DNA of 64,000 nucleotides, taken from NCBI GenBank assembly GCA_002221725.1, contig NJFT01000064.1, forward strand, positions 1-64,000, read 5' to 3'. The notes beneath the pieces were generated by a model. That model did not search any database and was not told the origin of the DNA. It saw only the letters and a list, made by a program, of their open reading frames with translations. The first letter of the stretch is position 1. Each line of letters opens with the position of its first letter. Of this stretch, positions 26,599 to 38,800 are shown piece by piece. Source of the stretch: Scedosporium boydii (lineage: Eukaryota; Ascomycota; Sordariomycetes; Microascales; Microascaceae). A program made the position numbers and the translations under genes.

Positions 26599-26856
26599 GG
26601 TGCTAAACGGGTGGCTTGGAGATCTGGTTACTAGTCGAGATGGAGCAGATGGCGAGGCGCTAGACGTCGGAATGCGTCGCTTCTTGATCGCGGGGGAATT
26701 TCTGATCCGAGATGAACAAGAGTGGTATCGACAAAGTGGATGGTTCGATAGAAGAGGGTGTATACGGCTAGGCCAAGTTGGAGTAAGAGGTTGAAGTCTG
26801 GTGAAGGGAAAAAGCAGTCGGCGCTGACGTCGCAAGAGCATATGTCGGGATGGCAT
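26599..26856 (-). other. in-frame upstream extension of the GPx reading frame, mitochondrial-presequence-like
   Basis: From an ATG at 26856 (MPSRHM), with a second ATG at 26841, 86 codons run in frame and without stop into the GPx ATG at 26598. The stretch is rich in Arg, Ser and Leu, has no acidic residue that I can see, and ends in a basic/Ser segment (RSPSHPFST) just before the cytosolic start. This is the composition of a mitochondrial targeting peptide. Whether the transcript begins far enough upstream to use it is not known. The alternative is an ordinary 5' UTR that happens to be open. Confidence 0.45.
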
Positions 26857-28059
26857 GAGGCGAGTGCGAGGAGGGATCCCCGCCCGTTTTAAGCGATTGA
26901 TGAAGCTAATTGACCAAGAGCACCGGATACAACCATTAAGGTGGGACAGAGCTTCAGAAGCTCGGCACAGCGAGCATCCGACGCGGAGAGCTTGACCACT
27001 TGACACTTGATACTCAAATGTCCCCCCTCCAACTTCTCTTTCCTTCTTTCCTTCGGACTGCTGGGTTCCCCCGATTTTCGATTTGGAAGCACTGCGGGGT
27101 CCGAGTCAGTCCAAAGAAATGACGAATTCGTCCGAGGGCTGGATCAAGGAGATAGCACGCGGAGCTAGGAAGCCTTTCTGGGGAGATTCTCCCGAGGTGG
27201 AGAGCCGCCCTGACAAATACCGAAGTGGCGTTTGTTTCCTGGTTTAGGTCGACTGGGAAGATGGTTGGACTCCAAGTCGTGGTTGATGTCTCCTTGCCCA
27301 ATTTTTTGTTGATGGCCTCAGTTGGTGAGGATCTGCGTGATCTTGCTGAACTGTGGTCCGTTCAGGAACAGGGCCGAAACAGTTTCTTGTTCCTCAACCA
27401 CGCCGAAGCTGTTGCGCAAGTTTGAGCCAGTGACAAATTATCAATTACGCCTCGGTACATTAACCTGTAAGCTGCACTTGTACCAAGGTACTTTTCAATG
27501 CGTCATTGAGACTTGGGATCATGGATGGCGACGTCATTACGCAAACAACTGAAGCAGGTCCAGTCGTCCATCTAGGTTCACCACGCACCGCTCTTTCCTC
27601 ATTGAAGTAGGAATTGAACGTTACTTTCTAACCTGGTGCGAGTCGCTCTTGCCCATTGCTATTTGGTATACAAGGAGGTTTGTATGTTTTGTATTCGTAC
27701 GTTTGGTGGCTTGGCTTCACGATACATGGATGTACTGTTACCCCTCTTGATTGTCCTTTCCCCCCCTTGCGTAACTAAGCACATGTACACAGATGCATTC
27801 GAAGCTTATCCAGGAAAGAACATTGTCGTTCGAATCTTGGATGTTCGGGCATTTGGCAATTGACAATTGATTGTCACGGATGGCTTCGTTTGCGACCTCT
27901 CATCATCTTGCTCAGCCGCCGTAGTTCAGTCCCATCCGCATGTCAATTGTTTGCTGGGCCTTGCTCTCCGGCGACAAGTTCGATTTTGATTGCCAGCTTC
28001 CAACCAAGCTCCTCCACCCCGCAATTCTTCGACATCATCAGCTATTCCCAGCCGAAACG
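26857..28059. promoter_or_regulatory. divergent intergenic region between GPx and the Tda3-like oxidoreductase
   Basis: No gene was seen. The region serves as the 5' flank of both the minus-strand GPx and the plus-strand oxidoreductase. Short open frames on both strands show no domain. Near 27990-28058 the sequence is C/T-rich ahead of the oxidoreductase ATG, as is common in fungal 5' UTRs. Confidence 0.5.
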
Positions 28060-29538
28060 ATGGCCGCCCAAGAGAAGCGTAACATCATCATAATAGGTAC
28101 ACCCAGAACCTGAAATCCACCCTGAAATCCCAGTCTCTCTACCGGATATTAATCCGAAAACAATCCACTCGCCCAGGAGGCGGCATCATTGGCTGCACAA
28201 CCGCCTACTTCCTCTCCCACCACCCCCTCTACTCCCCGACAACCCACCGCATCACTCTCCTCGAAGCTACCGACATCGCCTCCGCCGCTTCGGGAAAAGC
28301 CGGCGGTCTCCTCGCTCTATGGGCCTATCCGGACTCCCTCGTGCCCCTCTCCTTCCGTCTCCACGCCGAACTCGCCGCCCGCTACGACGGCCCTCGCAGA
28401 TGGGGTTACCGGCAACTCAAGTGCGGTTCCATATCCGCCACCGTGTCGTCCGAGAAGATCGCTAGCTTCACAGAGAAGAGTCCTCGCGGAAGTGTCGCGA
28501 CGGAAGCGACCGCAATTGGGACCGGGGCGGGAGACGGGAAGGATTGGGAAAAGCTACCGAAGCAGGATGAGCATGCGGCGCGGTTGTTGGAGGAAGCGGG
28601 CGTTCCACCGGATTTGAACTGGGTCGACCCCGAAACCTTGGAGGGCTACGCCGAGATGGGCGGGCCGGGAACGACGGACACGGCGCAGGTGCATCCGTTG
28701 GAGTTTACAACGGCCATGGCCGAATTGGCTGCCGAGAAAGGAGTGGAAATCCGGACTGGAGCCTTGGTCACGCTGATCAAGACCACCAAGACGGCTGTCG
28801 AGAGGATAGAGTATACCGATAGGAAAACGGGCGAGACACATACCATTGAGGACTTCACAGACGTCGTGGTTTGTGCGGGGCCGTGGACGGGGAAGCTTCT
28901 ACCGAAGACGAGAGTCGAGGGCCTACGCGCCCATAGCGTCGTCTTCGAAGCAGATGTCACGCCCTACGCCGTGTTCACCGATATCGTGCTGCCTTCCGAC
29001 TACGTACCGCCCCATAGAGCAAGGAAGGGTCAAAACCGAAGACACAAGGGCAGCGTAGACCCCGAAGTCTATGCACGCCCCAACAACGAAGTCTACGCAT
29101 GCGGTAAATTGAATCTCCCTTCCCCCTTCCCTCTTCCTCCCGTTTAAGGCCCCATTAACTAATACCGCGGCGTGTCCCGCTCCAGGCGAGCCCGACACCT
29201 CCATCCCCCTCCCCGAAACTGCCGACCTCGTCCAAACCGACCCAGCCCAATGCGACGACCTCATCTCCTACCTCTCGACAATCAGCCCCGCCCTCCGCGC
29301 CGCCCCTATCAAGGCCCGACAGGCCTGCTACATCCCCCGCCATATGCGCTTCGGGGACGAGCGGGGCCCCCTCGTCGGTCCTACGTCCATCAAAGGGTTA
29401 TGGGTCGCTGCGGGCCATACGTGTTGGGGGATCCAGAACGGTCCGGCGACGGGGTGCTTGATGGCGGAGTGGATTCTGGAGGGGAGGGCGAAGAGTGCTG
29501 ATGTTGCGAAGTTGGACCCGAGGACGTTTAAGGTTTGA
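28060..29538 (+). CDS. FAD-dependent oxidoreductase of the DAO superfamily, Tda3-like
   Basis: Predicted flavoprotein of 438 residues with three exons: 28060-28096, 28177-29103 and 29186-29538. Both introns (80 and 82 bp) have GT..AG ends, and the second has an ACTAAT branch site. The N-terminus is a Rossmann dinucleotide fold: IIIIGGGIIG (GxGxxG within residues 13-18) and the acidic strand end at Glu42. An SGKAGG motif follows, then LLALWAYPDS, as in fungal Tda3 / YeeO-type amine-oxidase-like proteins. The C-terminus carries the FAD-contacting WVAAGHTCWGIQNGPATG segment. The length fits the family. Yeast Tda3 has been linked to endosomal sorting, but its substrate is not established, so no reaction is assigned here. 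Tiny first exons encoding the start of the Rossmann motif are common for this gene. Confidence 0.88.
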
Positions 29539-30130
29539 TTAGGGGTTGAGGGTTTCCTGGGAGTGTGGTGAGTGAGACTTACGATGAGTTATGTCGCTCA
29601 TGATAATAATGATGATAATGATGATCATATATAGAGTGTAAAATTGATTACCATGACCCTCTTGCAATTTTATATACCACTTGCGACTTAAATTCCGTCT
29701 CTCCTGTGGGTTGATGGAATCTGGATGTATTTCTACTCTTATCCTGTCGCCAAGATCAAACGCTACTGCAGAGGTTGCTTCCCATCTCTTTCGAATGTCC
29801 AGCACCACAGCAGACGAACGTTTTCCTCGTCGGTTCGAATCGAACTTGCTTTTCCTTTCAACCTTAGTTCCCAGCCGGCTGAACCATCGTGGCATATTCG
29901 GCCTTATTTCTTCAACAGTCCTCGGCGCTTCATCTAGCCTTAGGCTATCGAAACACACCTGCAATTACAGGACGATCTAACCAAAGAACGAGAGAAGGAT
30001 TTAAGTCACTCTCATCAACTTTCGTCCCTAGTCAGACTAGACTTACGAATTGCGATGTCACCGATATCGTCGTATTGATTCAACTCTAGAATTAGATGTT
30101 ATATGAAAATGCCAACCTTGTATCCCTGCT
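29539..30130. other. non-coding gap between convergent genes
   Basis: The 3' ends of the Tda3-like gene (plus) and the AAA ATPase gene (minus) face each other here. An imperfect TGA/TAA triplet-rich stretch lies at 29601-29625. No gene was seen; the frames at 29539-29980 on both strands lack any domain. Confidence 0.6.
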
Positions 30131-31803
30131 CTACTCTTCCTCCTGCCGCCGCGCCCCCTGGTTTGCTCCTCTCTCAAAGTTCCTAAACTCATTCTCTACA
30201 GTCTTGCTAAGTCCCGTCGCCTTGATGCTGATCATGGCTGCTTGGAAGTGTCGCAGCCTCAGCACCCTCTTGGCTGAATCTTCGTCTTGCTCACTAACGC
30301 ATTCCGTCGCCGCCGTCACGCACATATTCTTGAGGTCGGACCCGGTATACCGCGTCGTCATCTTCGCGAGCCTATCGATGGAGACGTCGGCGCCGAGCGT
30401 CTCGTCTTTGAGGAGCAGATTCAAAATCCCAAAACGCTGGGCTGTGGTAGGGATATCGAGATGGATGCGCACGGGTGCCCGCCGAAGAACAGCCGGATCG
30501 AGGTCAAACGGTCGATTCGTCGCCAGCAGGATGAACGGCGAGTTTTTCCCGCTATTCAATCCATCCCATTCCATAAGGAACTGGTTCAACATGGCACGAA
30601 TGTGCCTCTTCTCGCCGGCCTTCCGAGAGCCAAGCAGGCCATCCGCCTCGTCGATGAAGACGATGGCAGGGTGGAGTTTTCGCCCCATTGAAAAGAGCGC
30701 CTTGATGACCTTTTCGTCGTCGCCATGACATTTTTGCCACAGCTCGGCCGTCGAGGCCAGGATCATGTTGAAGCCGGATTTGCGGGCAAGGCCCTTGGCG
30801 AGGAGACTCTTGCCTGTTCCGGGGGGTCCGTATAGGACTGCTCCTGTGACTTTGTTCCCGGCGAGGACGCCGCGGCTGAAGGCTAAGGGTCTTAGGAGGG
30901 ACATTCTTGTGATGTGCTCGAGTTTGTCGATGGTAGTTTGGTCGATGAACATGTCTTCGTAGTTGTCCTTGATGTTTTCTATTGCCACGCGAAGTTAGTG
31001 CGTGTTAGCGAGCAAAAGGAGGGAAACAAAAGACGGCACCTACCTGTATTGACGATGCAGTCGAGGAGCATCTTTTCGAACCTATCCTTCGCAAGGGCCT
31101 TGAATCTCCTCATCTTCTTAGCATGTGCCGCCTTGCCCACATCCGACACGACGGATTCTAAATCACTGTCATAAACTTCCATCCTCCCGCCACCACCGCC
31201 CAAGTTCCCATCACTATCATCGGAATCCGAGCCCGGACGCATCGACCGTGCCGCCGGTCGCCTTGACCAGGAGTGAGACCGTTCCTCGGGGCCCCATGAT
31301 GGCGTCCGCTTCGCACGCCGGTCCTCTTCGCGGTAGTAATCGTCCAGACCACTCATCTCGGCTTCTGAGGCGTATTCGTCGACCATTTCATTGACCCGGA
31401 GGTACACATCTTTCGAGCCCTTCGACCCTTTGGAACCTTTTGGTTCCTTTGATTCATGGCGTCTTCTTCCTCCGTGCTTGACCGATCCTCCCGTAAAGCG
31501 CCGACTAACTCTTGGCTTTCTGAAGGGATGGCCTCCTTCGGTGTCTGCGTCGTCTCCTGCGTCGATGCCATCTATAGCAGTCGGGGATTCCACAACTGGA
31601 TCGCCTTGGGCATTTCCAGGCACCCCTACCAACGGGCCATTACCAATGATCAAAGAGAATTGAGCTGGCGCTGTCCCGCCGTTGGGTTCTGACGATGCGG
31701 CATCTGGCGGCGCTTCAATGGCCAGCTGAGTCTGGTGAACCCAGTGAGGATTGATGGCCTTCAGATAATCGGAATAACGGCAGGGATTGCAGTTAAAAGA
31801 CAT
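30131..31803 (-). CDS. AAA ATPase, meiotic-clade/Msp1-like module with a disordered N-terminal half
   Basis: Two exons, 31803-31044 and 30978-30131, are separated by a 65-bp intron (GTAGGT..CACTAAC..CAATAG) and splice to 535 residues. The C-terminal half is one complete AAA module: Walker A GPPGTGKS at 304-311, Walker B IVFIDEAD with Asp363/Glu364, an LLATNRP sensor segment, and an AVLRRAPVRI stretch that takes the place of the arginine-finger region. The FSMGRKLHPAIVFIDEAD stretch resembles Msp1/ATAD1 and spastin-like proteins. Unlike Msp1, there is no N-terminal transmembrane helix. The first half is Ser/Asp/Gly/Arg-rich, includes a GSK triplet repeat (near 145-155) and an acidic 'SDSDDSDG' stretch, and looks disordered. 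The start was placed at MSFNCNPC; the frame is open for a further 158 codons upstream, but that part reads like UTR (TNTNTNQ). The substrate is unknown. Confidence 0.85.
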
Positions 31804-32404
31804 TGATTGATTTGTATTTGTGTTTGTAGTTATCTTGCTTGTCCGAGGCCAAAAATGAAGGGATCGTTCGAATTGATTTAATTCATGGAGGAGGGATATA
31901 TCCTTGAGATGCTGTCGAGGTCGCCTCTCCAGCCTCTCCACAGGCAATAACAGCATTGCCCATCCTGCAAGAGGGAGGGAAGCTTGGGACCGGGAGCGGT
32001 GCCATCTTCTGAATTGCCTGGTGCAAATTTGCACTCCTCGTTTCGCTGATTGGGAATGTTGCATCGCACTGCCTGTTATCACTGGATAATAATGCGGCAA
32101 CCAATTTTGCTGATCTGGGATCAGCCTGCATGAAGCTTGAAACAGGCATGGGTGGCTTGGGCAGGGGTGAGATTGGGGGCGGTTAACCAGAGAAAAAGGA
32201 TTGAAGGATCGCAACCGCCACACGCAGCCTGGTCCTTCCAAGAATCCCTGGGAGGGATCCCACGATCCAAAGTTCACCGGGTTTTATTCGGACGGGATGT
32301 TCTGTATGATAGGGGAGTGTTGTTCGAGATGATCTTTGGCTGCGCTGTCTCTGAACGGATTTAAGCTACTCATTTCCTACTCCCGGTCGGAATCTACTGC
32401 TACA
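31804..32404. promoter_or_regulatory. 601-bp divergent promoter between an AAA ATPase and a membrane protein
   Basis: This is the only space between two oppositely transcribed genes (ATG at 31803 minus and ATG at 32405 plus), so it must hold the promoters of both. No classical TATA box was confidently identified. The minus strand is open throughout in the AAA gene's frame, without coding-like composition. Confidence 0.6.
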
Positions 32405-35091
32405 ATGGCGGAGAGATCAGCAAAGAGCCTTGACGAAACGTCGGAAAAGAACGATTCCAACACGCAGGTATCCGAAAATGCCGAATTCATCGCTCCCCTC
32501 GACCAGACGCGCTACCCAACATTCTCAAGGACCGTTCGCCCATCCCTTCGCTCAAGCCGGACCACAGGGGACCTAGAGCATCACCATTCTATGCTCTCCC
32601 GGCGAACATCTTGGTCCTCCACGAGCCAGCGCATAGAACACAGATTACGCCGGCCCTTTACCCAGCTTAGAGATCGAGCTAGGAACCAGCTGGTTCATCC
32701 TGCTATTCCGAGGAGAGCTCCCGAAGAAGACACTACAGCAGCGCCGCCACGTGGGTCACCGGCATCATGCACCGTCGAGGACATTCTCTCCCTGGACCTC
32801 CCAGACGAGGACGAGCAGCTTGTCTACCCCCAGTTTGACAGCTTGGAGGAGTATTGCATCACAGACCACGAAGCAATATCTCAGAAGCTTTGGCGAGACG
32901 AAGCCGTGCGCCTTCACTACTACGTTTGCAATCCCGACGTGTCTATTCGCTTCGAGAATAGAGACTACTTTACGGTTGGAGATGAGTCGGGCTATAGGAC
33001 CCTCTCCAACTTGGCTGAGAAGATGCTCACGGCCCTCTCGCTCTGCGTGCTTGATAACGAATGCATCAACGTGCGATATTGCAGAAACATTTCCAATCGC
33101 GCCAAGTTACAAAAGTTAATCCAGCAGGCCCAAGTCGCCGGCGCAGCCACCGACGGCGACGAGGAAGAAGACGGTACAATCAGTGCCGAAGAGGCGGAGA
33201 AGCGCGCCCGGGAGCAGAATGCCCTCTTCGACTTGATCAATTACATCACGGCGGTGCTCGCGCGATTAATATCGCAAATCGGCGCGGGCAAGTTCTTCCA
33301 GGCCACCGTCCTCGGGGCCCTCGTGAGGCGCGTGGCGAAGATTAAGCTGCTGCTGCTCGATCTTCCGTCGAATGCCCGCGTGGCCGCGCAGAATGGAGAG
33401 TCTGTGCTCGACCAGAGCAGGGTCGTGGACCCGAGGGCGGCGGAGAGTATCATCGATGAGGAGGAGGAGTGCGAAGAGGCTTTGAGAGTCATTGAGGCGA
33501 ATGCGAGGGATGGCCTTACTTCGCAAGCGGAAGCCGAGATGGCGGCGTACTGCATTAGGCAGAACAAGTACAGATCGGGAGTGGGCTCGGCGTGGAGGTC
33601 TATTGCGGTGTCTTTGAGATTTCTCAATCGTTCGGGACTTCCGCCTACCGCGTACGAGATTTGCGGGTTGGTCTATGAGACTGGTTTCCAGGGTTTCAAG
33701 GTGAGCTTTTCGTTTTTCTTGCAATACTTCTTTTGCTTCCTGCTAACGTAGAGGGCATCTCAAAGACGTTGCTTTATCAGGACCGCGACATGGAATACTG
33801 TGCAACGTCCGATCTCGACAATCTCAACACCGCCGACTGCGCCTTTCACATCCTCGAGGCAACGGTGCGGAACCTGAAACAACTTCGCAAAACAGGCGAC
33901 CCGTCCAACGCCGTCACTAAACGCAAGGTCAAGACCTTCATCGAGTGGAAATACCAAGTCCTGGACTCTGACTCGTCGAAATGCGATCCGGACCACGATA
34001 GGACTCCGCTGGCCTCACTTGAACTAGAGTATATGGACGACATCATCACCGTCATGGTTGCGCTCGCGGCGACAAACCCGTGCTTATTAGCCGATTTGAC
34101 CGACTTCCGAAGCATCATGCTACTATCCTACGCCGGCGTTGCCGAGGACCTCGCGCGTCCGTACCGAGAAACGAATTTCAAGGCCTTCTTCCGACTATTC
34201 ACAGACAAAATGGAAGCCTACACCCGATCTGAGGGCGTAATGCGCCTCTCAGCCGCCTTCGAGAACGGCACCTTCGACCGGTGCAGACTCATCGATAGAT
34301 CCAACGAAGGCCAACGCAGTCTAGATTCGGACGTATCCCGCAAATTCGGCAAGCTCACCCGGTGGATGGAGGAAGAATGGGTCGTGGACGAAACGTCCGT
34401 CATCGTCCCGTGCGCCTTCTACGTCATCAGCACGGCGGCCCTTTCTCTCCTGCTCGCGGGCGGCGGTCTCGCCATAGGCTTCACCGTCGGGAATCGTATC
34501 GACGGCGTCGACCCCTTCAACATTGCCACGTACGCATGGGTCCTCGCCGCCTTCCTCATTCTCATCTGTAAGAGCGTTCTCGTCTCGGAGTGGAGCTGGA
34601 GCGATTTCCTGCACTGTCGCGTACGCTGCCGCTCTGTTTCGGAACTCGAAGCCGTCACGGGTATCCGGGACCAGCTGATCATCGCGAAACTCCTCCACGA
34701 CGAGAGCGGCGGGGGGATCCTCTTTACGCGCGGTCCGTACAATTCCATTTTTAGACGACGGTCGAACGACTCGGGCTTCTCGATCGATCGGCCTATTAGT
34801 ACGACTACGATGCTCATGAGTGGCTTGACGCCTCTAAAGGTGGTTACGCCCCGCGGCCATGCCCTCGTGTGTCTTGATGCAAGGCGCGGAACGCAGCTGC
34901 GCGTTGTTAATCATATGGCGGAGCGCGAGGAGGAGTATCTTGTCTGCGAGGATTTGAATCGCACTCAGAAGCTGGCTATGGAGAGGAATGGGGAGGGGCG
35001 GTGTACGAGGCTTCACCTTTTGGGGTCGAAGCAGATGAAGTGGAAGAGGGTTATGGGAGTGTATGATGCGAGGAATGTAGTGTTCGTGTAA
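32405..35091 (+). CDS. uncharacterised large protein with two C-terminal transmembrane helices
   Basis: The predicted protein has 877 residues in two exons, 32405-33700 and 33754-35091. The 53-bp intron has GTGAGC, a GCTAAC branch point and an acceptor at ..TAGAG; splicing is in phase 0 and leaves a smooth join (GFQGFK-GISKTLL). The first 140 residues are polar, Ser/Arg-rich and probably disordered. A long soluble helical region of about 500 residues follows, with an acidic patch (DGDEEEDG). Two hydrophobic helices lie at about 649-675 and 689-708, and then a roughly 170-residue C-terminal domain. No signal peptide was seen. I do not recognise a named family. It sits between two AAA ATPase genes, one divergent and one downstream in the same direction. 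The ATG chosen is the first in frame. Confidence 0.8.
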
Positions 35092-35875
35092 GATTTCTTC
35101 AGTTTTTTCTGTCCTCTTTTCTTTTCATGTTAGTATTAGTATTGAAAAGAATGAAGTATTCGAGAATAGAACAGGATCAGGAAAGTGATCTGTTCCCCTC
35201 AGAATCCCGCCGTGCTTCTACTCGAGCCTTGAGCTTATGATTCCTAAATCCTAGGTCGGGGCTCCTTGTCCGATCTAATTACTGAACTCCTGCCAAGGTA
35301 CACCACGAAAAGTAGAAAAGAGAAAAAATCGTCCAGTTGATGCCACACACTTTCGCTGTGTTGTTGTGTTGCAATGAAACGCGAGGTAAGCAGCCACAAA
35401 CCCCTGTTTTTCGCTTTGGGCATCCATCACAACCTGGTAGGACTCACTCGACGCGTCCACGCTGAGAAGACCAATCCAGGTTGCATAAAACGTCAATATT
35501 TCGTCGCATTTGGCACCTTCGGATAACTTCTAGCCGTTGACAATGGGCTGTCCTTGGTAGAGAGCAGCATTGGAGCCCAATGAAAATGGAGGAAAAAGGA
35601 TGCCAACACTGCTGAAGGATCGGTGGCTGGGCGGGAACCAGGGGTCCGAGTTGGGGATAAGACCCGGTGCCAAAGTTGTGTGTGGAACAGGGATGAAGAT
35701 CCGCGTGTGGGTGTGACAGGGGACCATTGATCCTTCATTCAGCCTTACAAAGGACGGGGATGGAGAGAGAGCGGAAGGGGCCGCTTCAGGGAGCTTGGGC
35801 TACCTCTTGGTTGGCAGGTTTATGCTTCTTCCTTTCTGTTTTTTCTTTTCCCGTTGGCGGTTGATTGATTTGACG
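35092..35875. other. non-coding gap / 5' flank of the multi-AAA gene
   Basis: This holds the 3' UTR of the membrane-protein gene and the promoter of the multi-AAA gene. No gene was seen. An in-frame ATG at 35822 precedes the chosen ATG at 35876 and would add a short hydrophobic stretch; the later one is preferred because the acidic protein body starts there. Confidence 0.5.
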
Positions 35876-38800
35876 ATGACGACCAAGGACGAATCTACTA
35901 ACAAGACGGACATTGGACCCGCGTCAATGAGGGAAGACTCCGCTGTGGCGTTAGAAACCGGGGACAATCCGACTGTGAATCAAAATTTACCGCAGGAACA
36001 TCTGGAGGAAAAATTGTCGGTGGAGATGACTGATCCTGTTGATGATGAGAAAGCCGGAGAGGTCGAGGATTTTGTCGTTGTTGATACTGGAGCTGCTCCG
36101 GTTACACCAGAGTCATCACCCAACGAGGGAAACGCAGAACACCCGACAGCAACTATAGAAAACAAGGCTCACGAACCCACTTCTCCCCCGACCAAGATCG
36201 AGAGAGATAACGATGCTCCATCAGGGGCTAGCCCTCGGGTGGATGCGTCGGATAGAGTGGAGGGAGGGTTTGAGCAACAGCTTGGAAAGGACGCTGATGG
36301 CGAGGGGTTAGAAGGTGCCGAGAATGTAAAGACCGAAGAGGGGGGAGATAAAAGAACTGGTGAGGTACAGTCGGAGGAGGTAAAACACGCGAGGGATGAG
36401 AGAGAGGAAGGAGAACCAAGTGAGAGGGAAGAAAAGGAAGAGGGTCAAGATGAGAACGCTGGAAAGAAGAGAAAGTGTTCGAAAAAAAGAAGAAGGGGAA
36501 AAGGCAAGGAGAAAAAGGAGACGGAAGAGGAGAGCGATGGCGAAGACGAGAAGGATAACGAGAGCGGGGAGGAGGAGGGTAAAGATACAGAGGATGACGA
36601 CTCTGATAACGAGGGAACCGACTCTAACAGCGAAGGAACCGACTCCGATAATGAAGGAACCGACTCCGATTCGTCTTCATCGGAAAGCTACGATGACACC
36701 CCGGAAGAGGTCGACGACAATTCAGCCGCTCGCCTAGAATGGCTTCGTCAGAAACCCAACATTTGGCGGGCAAACAGGGGCCTCGACCGAATCATGTGCA
36801 TGGTGGGCGTCGAGAGGGCAAAGGCGCAGTTTCTTTCGATGAAGGCTTCAATCGAGGCTTCTCAGAGGAGGGGAGAAAAACTGCATGGCAAGTCTATAAA
36901 CATAGAGGTGAATGGAGGGGATGGAACAGGTAAGAAGAAGAAGAAGAAGAAACCCACGATGGAGTGAATCAGAGCAAAAATTTAATACTCTATATCAGGA
37001 AAGGACTCCATCAGGGAGCACTTCAGAGCATTCAAGGACGACTTGTACGACTGGAGCGACGACGACATCCACGTGTCCAAATCACACTGCACAACCCGCA
37101 CCATCAATCTAGACAACTTCAGCGAGGCAGAAATCCACGCCGTGCTCAAGCTACTCTTCAAGAAGCGAAACCTCGAGGTAGAGGGCGGCGTCGGCGGCTT
37201 TTACACGGAAATCTTGGCGCGCAGAATCGGGAGGGGCCGGGACCAGGAGGACTTTCGAAACTTTTGGGCCATCAAAGATGCGTTCGTCGAGGCCTGCGAT
37301 CGCCAGGCCGACCGGCTCTACGAAGAGCGTCTGTCGTGGGAGAAGAACGGGAGTAAGGAAGGAGAGGAACCTGACGATAGGTACCTCACCAAGGAGGATC
37401 TGCTGGGGAAGCCGCCGCCGGATCTTCGAAAGACGAGCGTGGCGTACAGAGAACTTCAGGCGATGGTGGGAATGGAAGATATCAAGAGAGCAGTCGAGGA
37501 GCTGATGGACCGTGCGAGAGTCAACTACAGGCTCGAAATGAGGGGGAAGAAGCTGATCGAGACGCATCTCAACAGAGTCATTATCGGACCGCCGGGGACG
37601 GGCAAAACCACCGTTGCGCACCTCTTCGGACGCATCATTTGCGATCTCAATCTCGTTTCAAAGAAAGAAGTGGTCGCGAAAGACCCGAGCGATTTTAACT
37701 CGAAATGGATCGGCGGTCCGCAGGCGAACACGAAGAAGATCCTCGAAGAAACGCAGGGAAAGGTCCTCATTATCGATGACGCGCATACTCTCTGCCCGAG
37801 CGACAATGTCGATCGGCCGTCATCTAAAGTTGACACGAACCGGTTTGAGATACTGGATACGATTGTCGCTAAAACGTCCGCCAAACCGAACCAGGACCGT
37901 TCGATTATAATGGTCGGGTACCCAGAGCAGATGCACGATATGTTCTTCAAGGGGAACCGGGGCCTTCGTAGCCGGTTTCCGGCCGAAGAAGCCTTTGAGT
38001 TGCAGGATTATAGTCTACCGCACCTGATGGATATTTTTGATAAGACACTCAAAGAGCAGGAGACGGAAGCGACACCCGTGGCGCGGGAGGTTGCGTCGCA
38101 AATCCTCGGTAGAGCGAGGGATAGGCCAAACTTTGGAAATGGGCGGGACGTTGAGAATTTGGTGAACCGGGCGAGGTCCGGATACAGAGAGCGCATCGTG
38201 AAGCAGCGTGCTGAGGCTAAGATGGAGGTAACAACAATAGAGACCAACGGAGAGGTGGCAGAAAACGAGAAGGATTTCGGCAATCCCGTGGAAGTAAAGA
38301 TTGTACCCTCCGAAGCCGATGGATCTGAGGAGAACCCAGCAAGGAAAACTGCGGAACCTGAAGCACAGGAGGCTGTGAACAATCTCCCCGACATCGAGCT
38401 TGACCCGTTCGAACTGGGCGACCACGTAGTCCTGGAACCCGAAGACCTTGACCCCAACTGGAAACGAGCATCCGGGGCCGGCGCAAGCTGCGAGGACTTA
38501 TTCAAAGAGTTCGTAGGCTTCGACCGAGTTGTCCAACAGTTCCGGGGCTATCAACAGATTTCGGCGGGTATGAGACTCCACGGCAGAGATCCACGGCCAA
38601 ACGTACCATTCACATTCGTCTTCAAGGGCCCGCCGGGCACAGGCAAGACGTCCACTGCTCGGAAAATCGGGCAAATCTTCTACGACATGGGATTCCTCGC
38701 CAGCACCGAAGTCATCGAGTGTTCAGCCACCGATCTCATCGGGCAATACCTAGGCCACACGGGGCCGCAAGTACAAGCTATCATGGAAAAAGCCCTAGGA

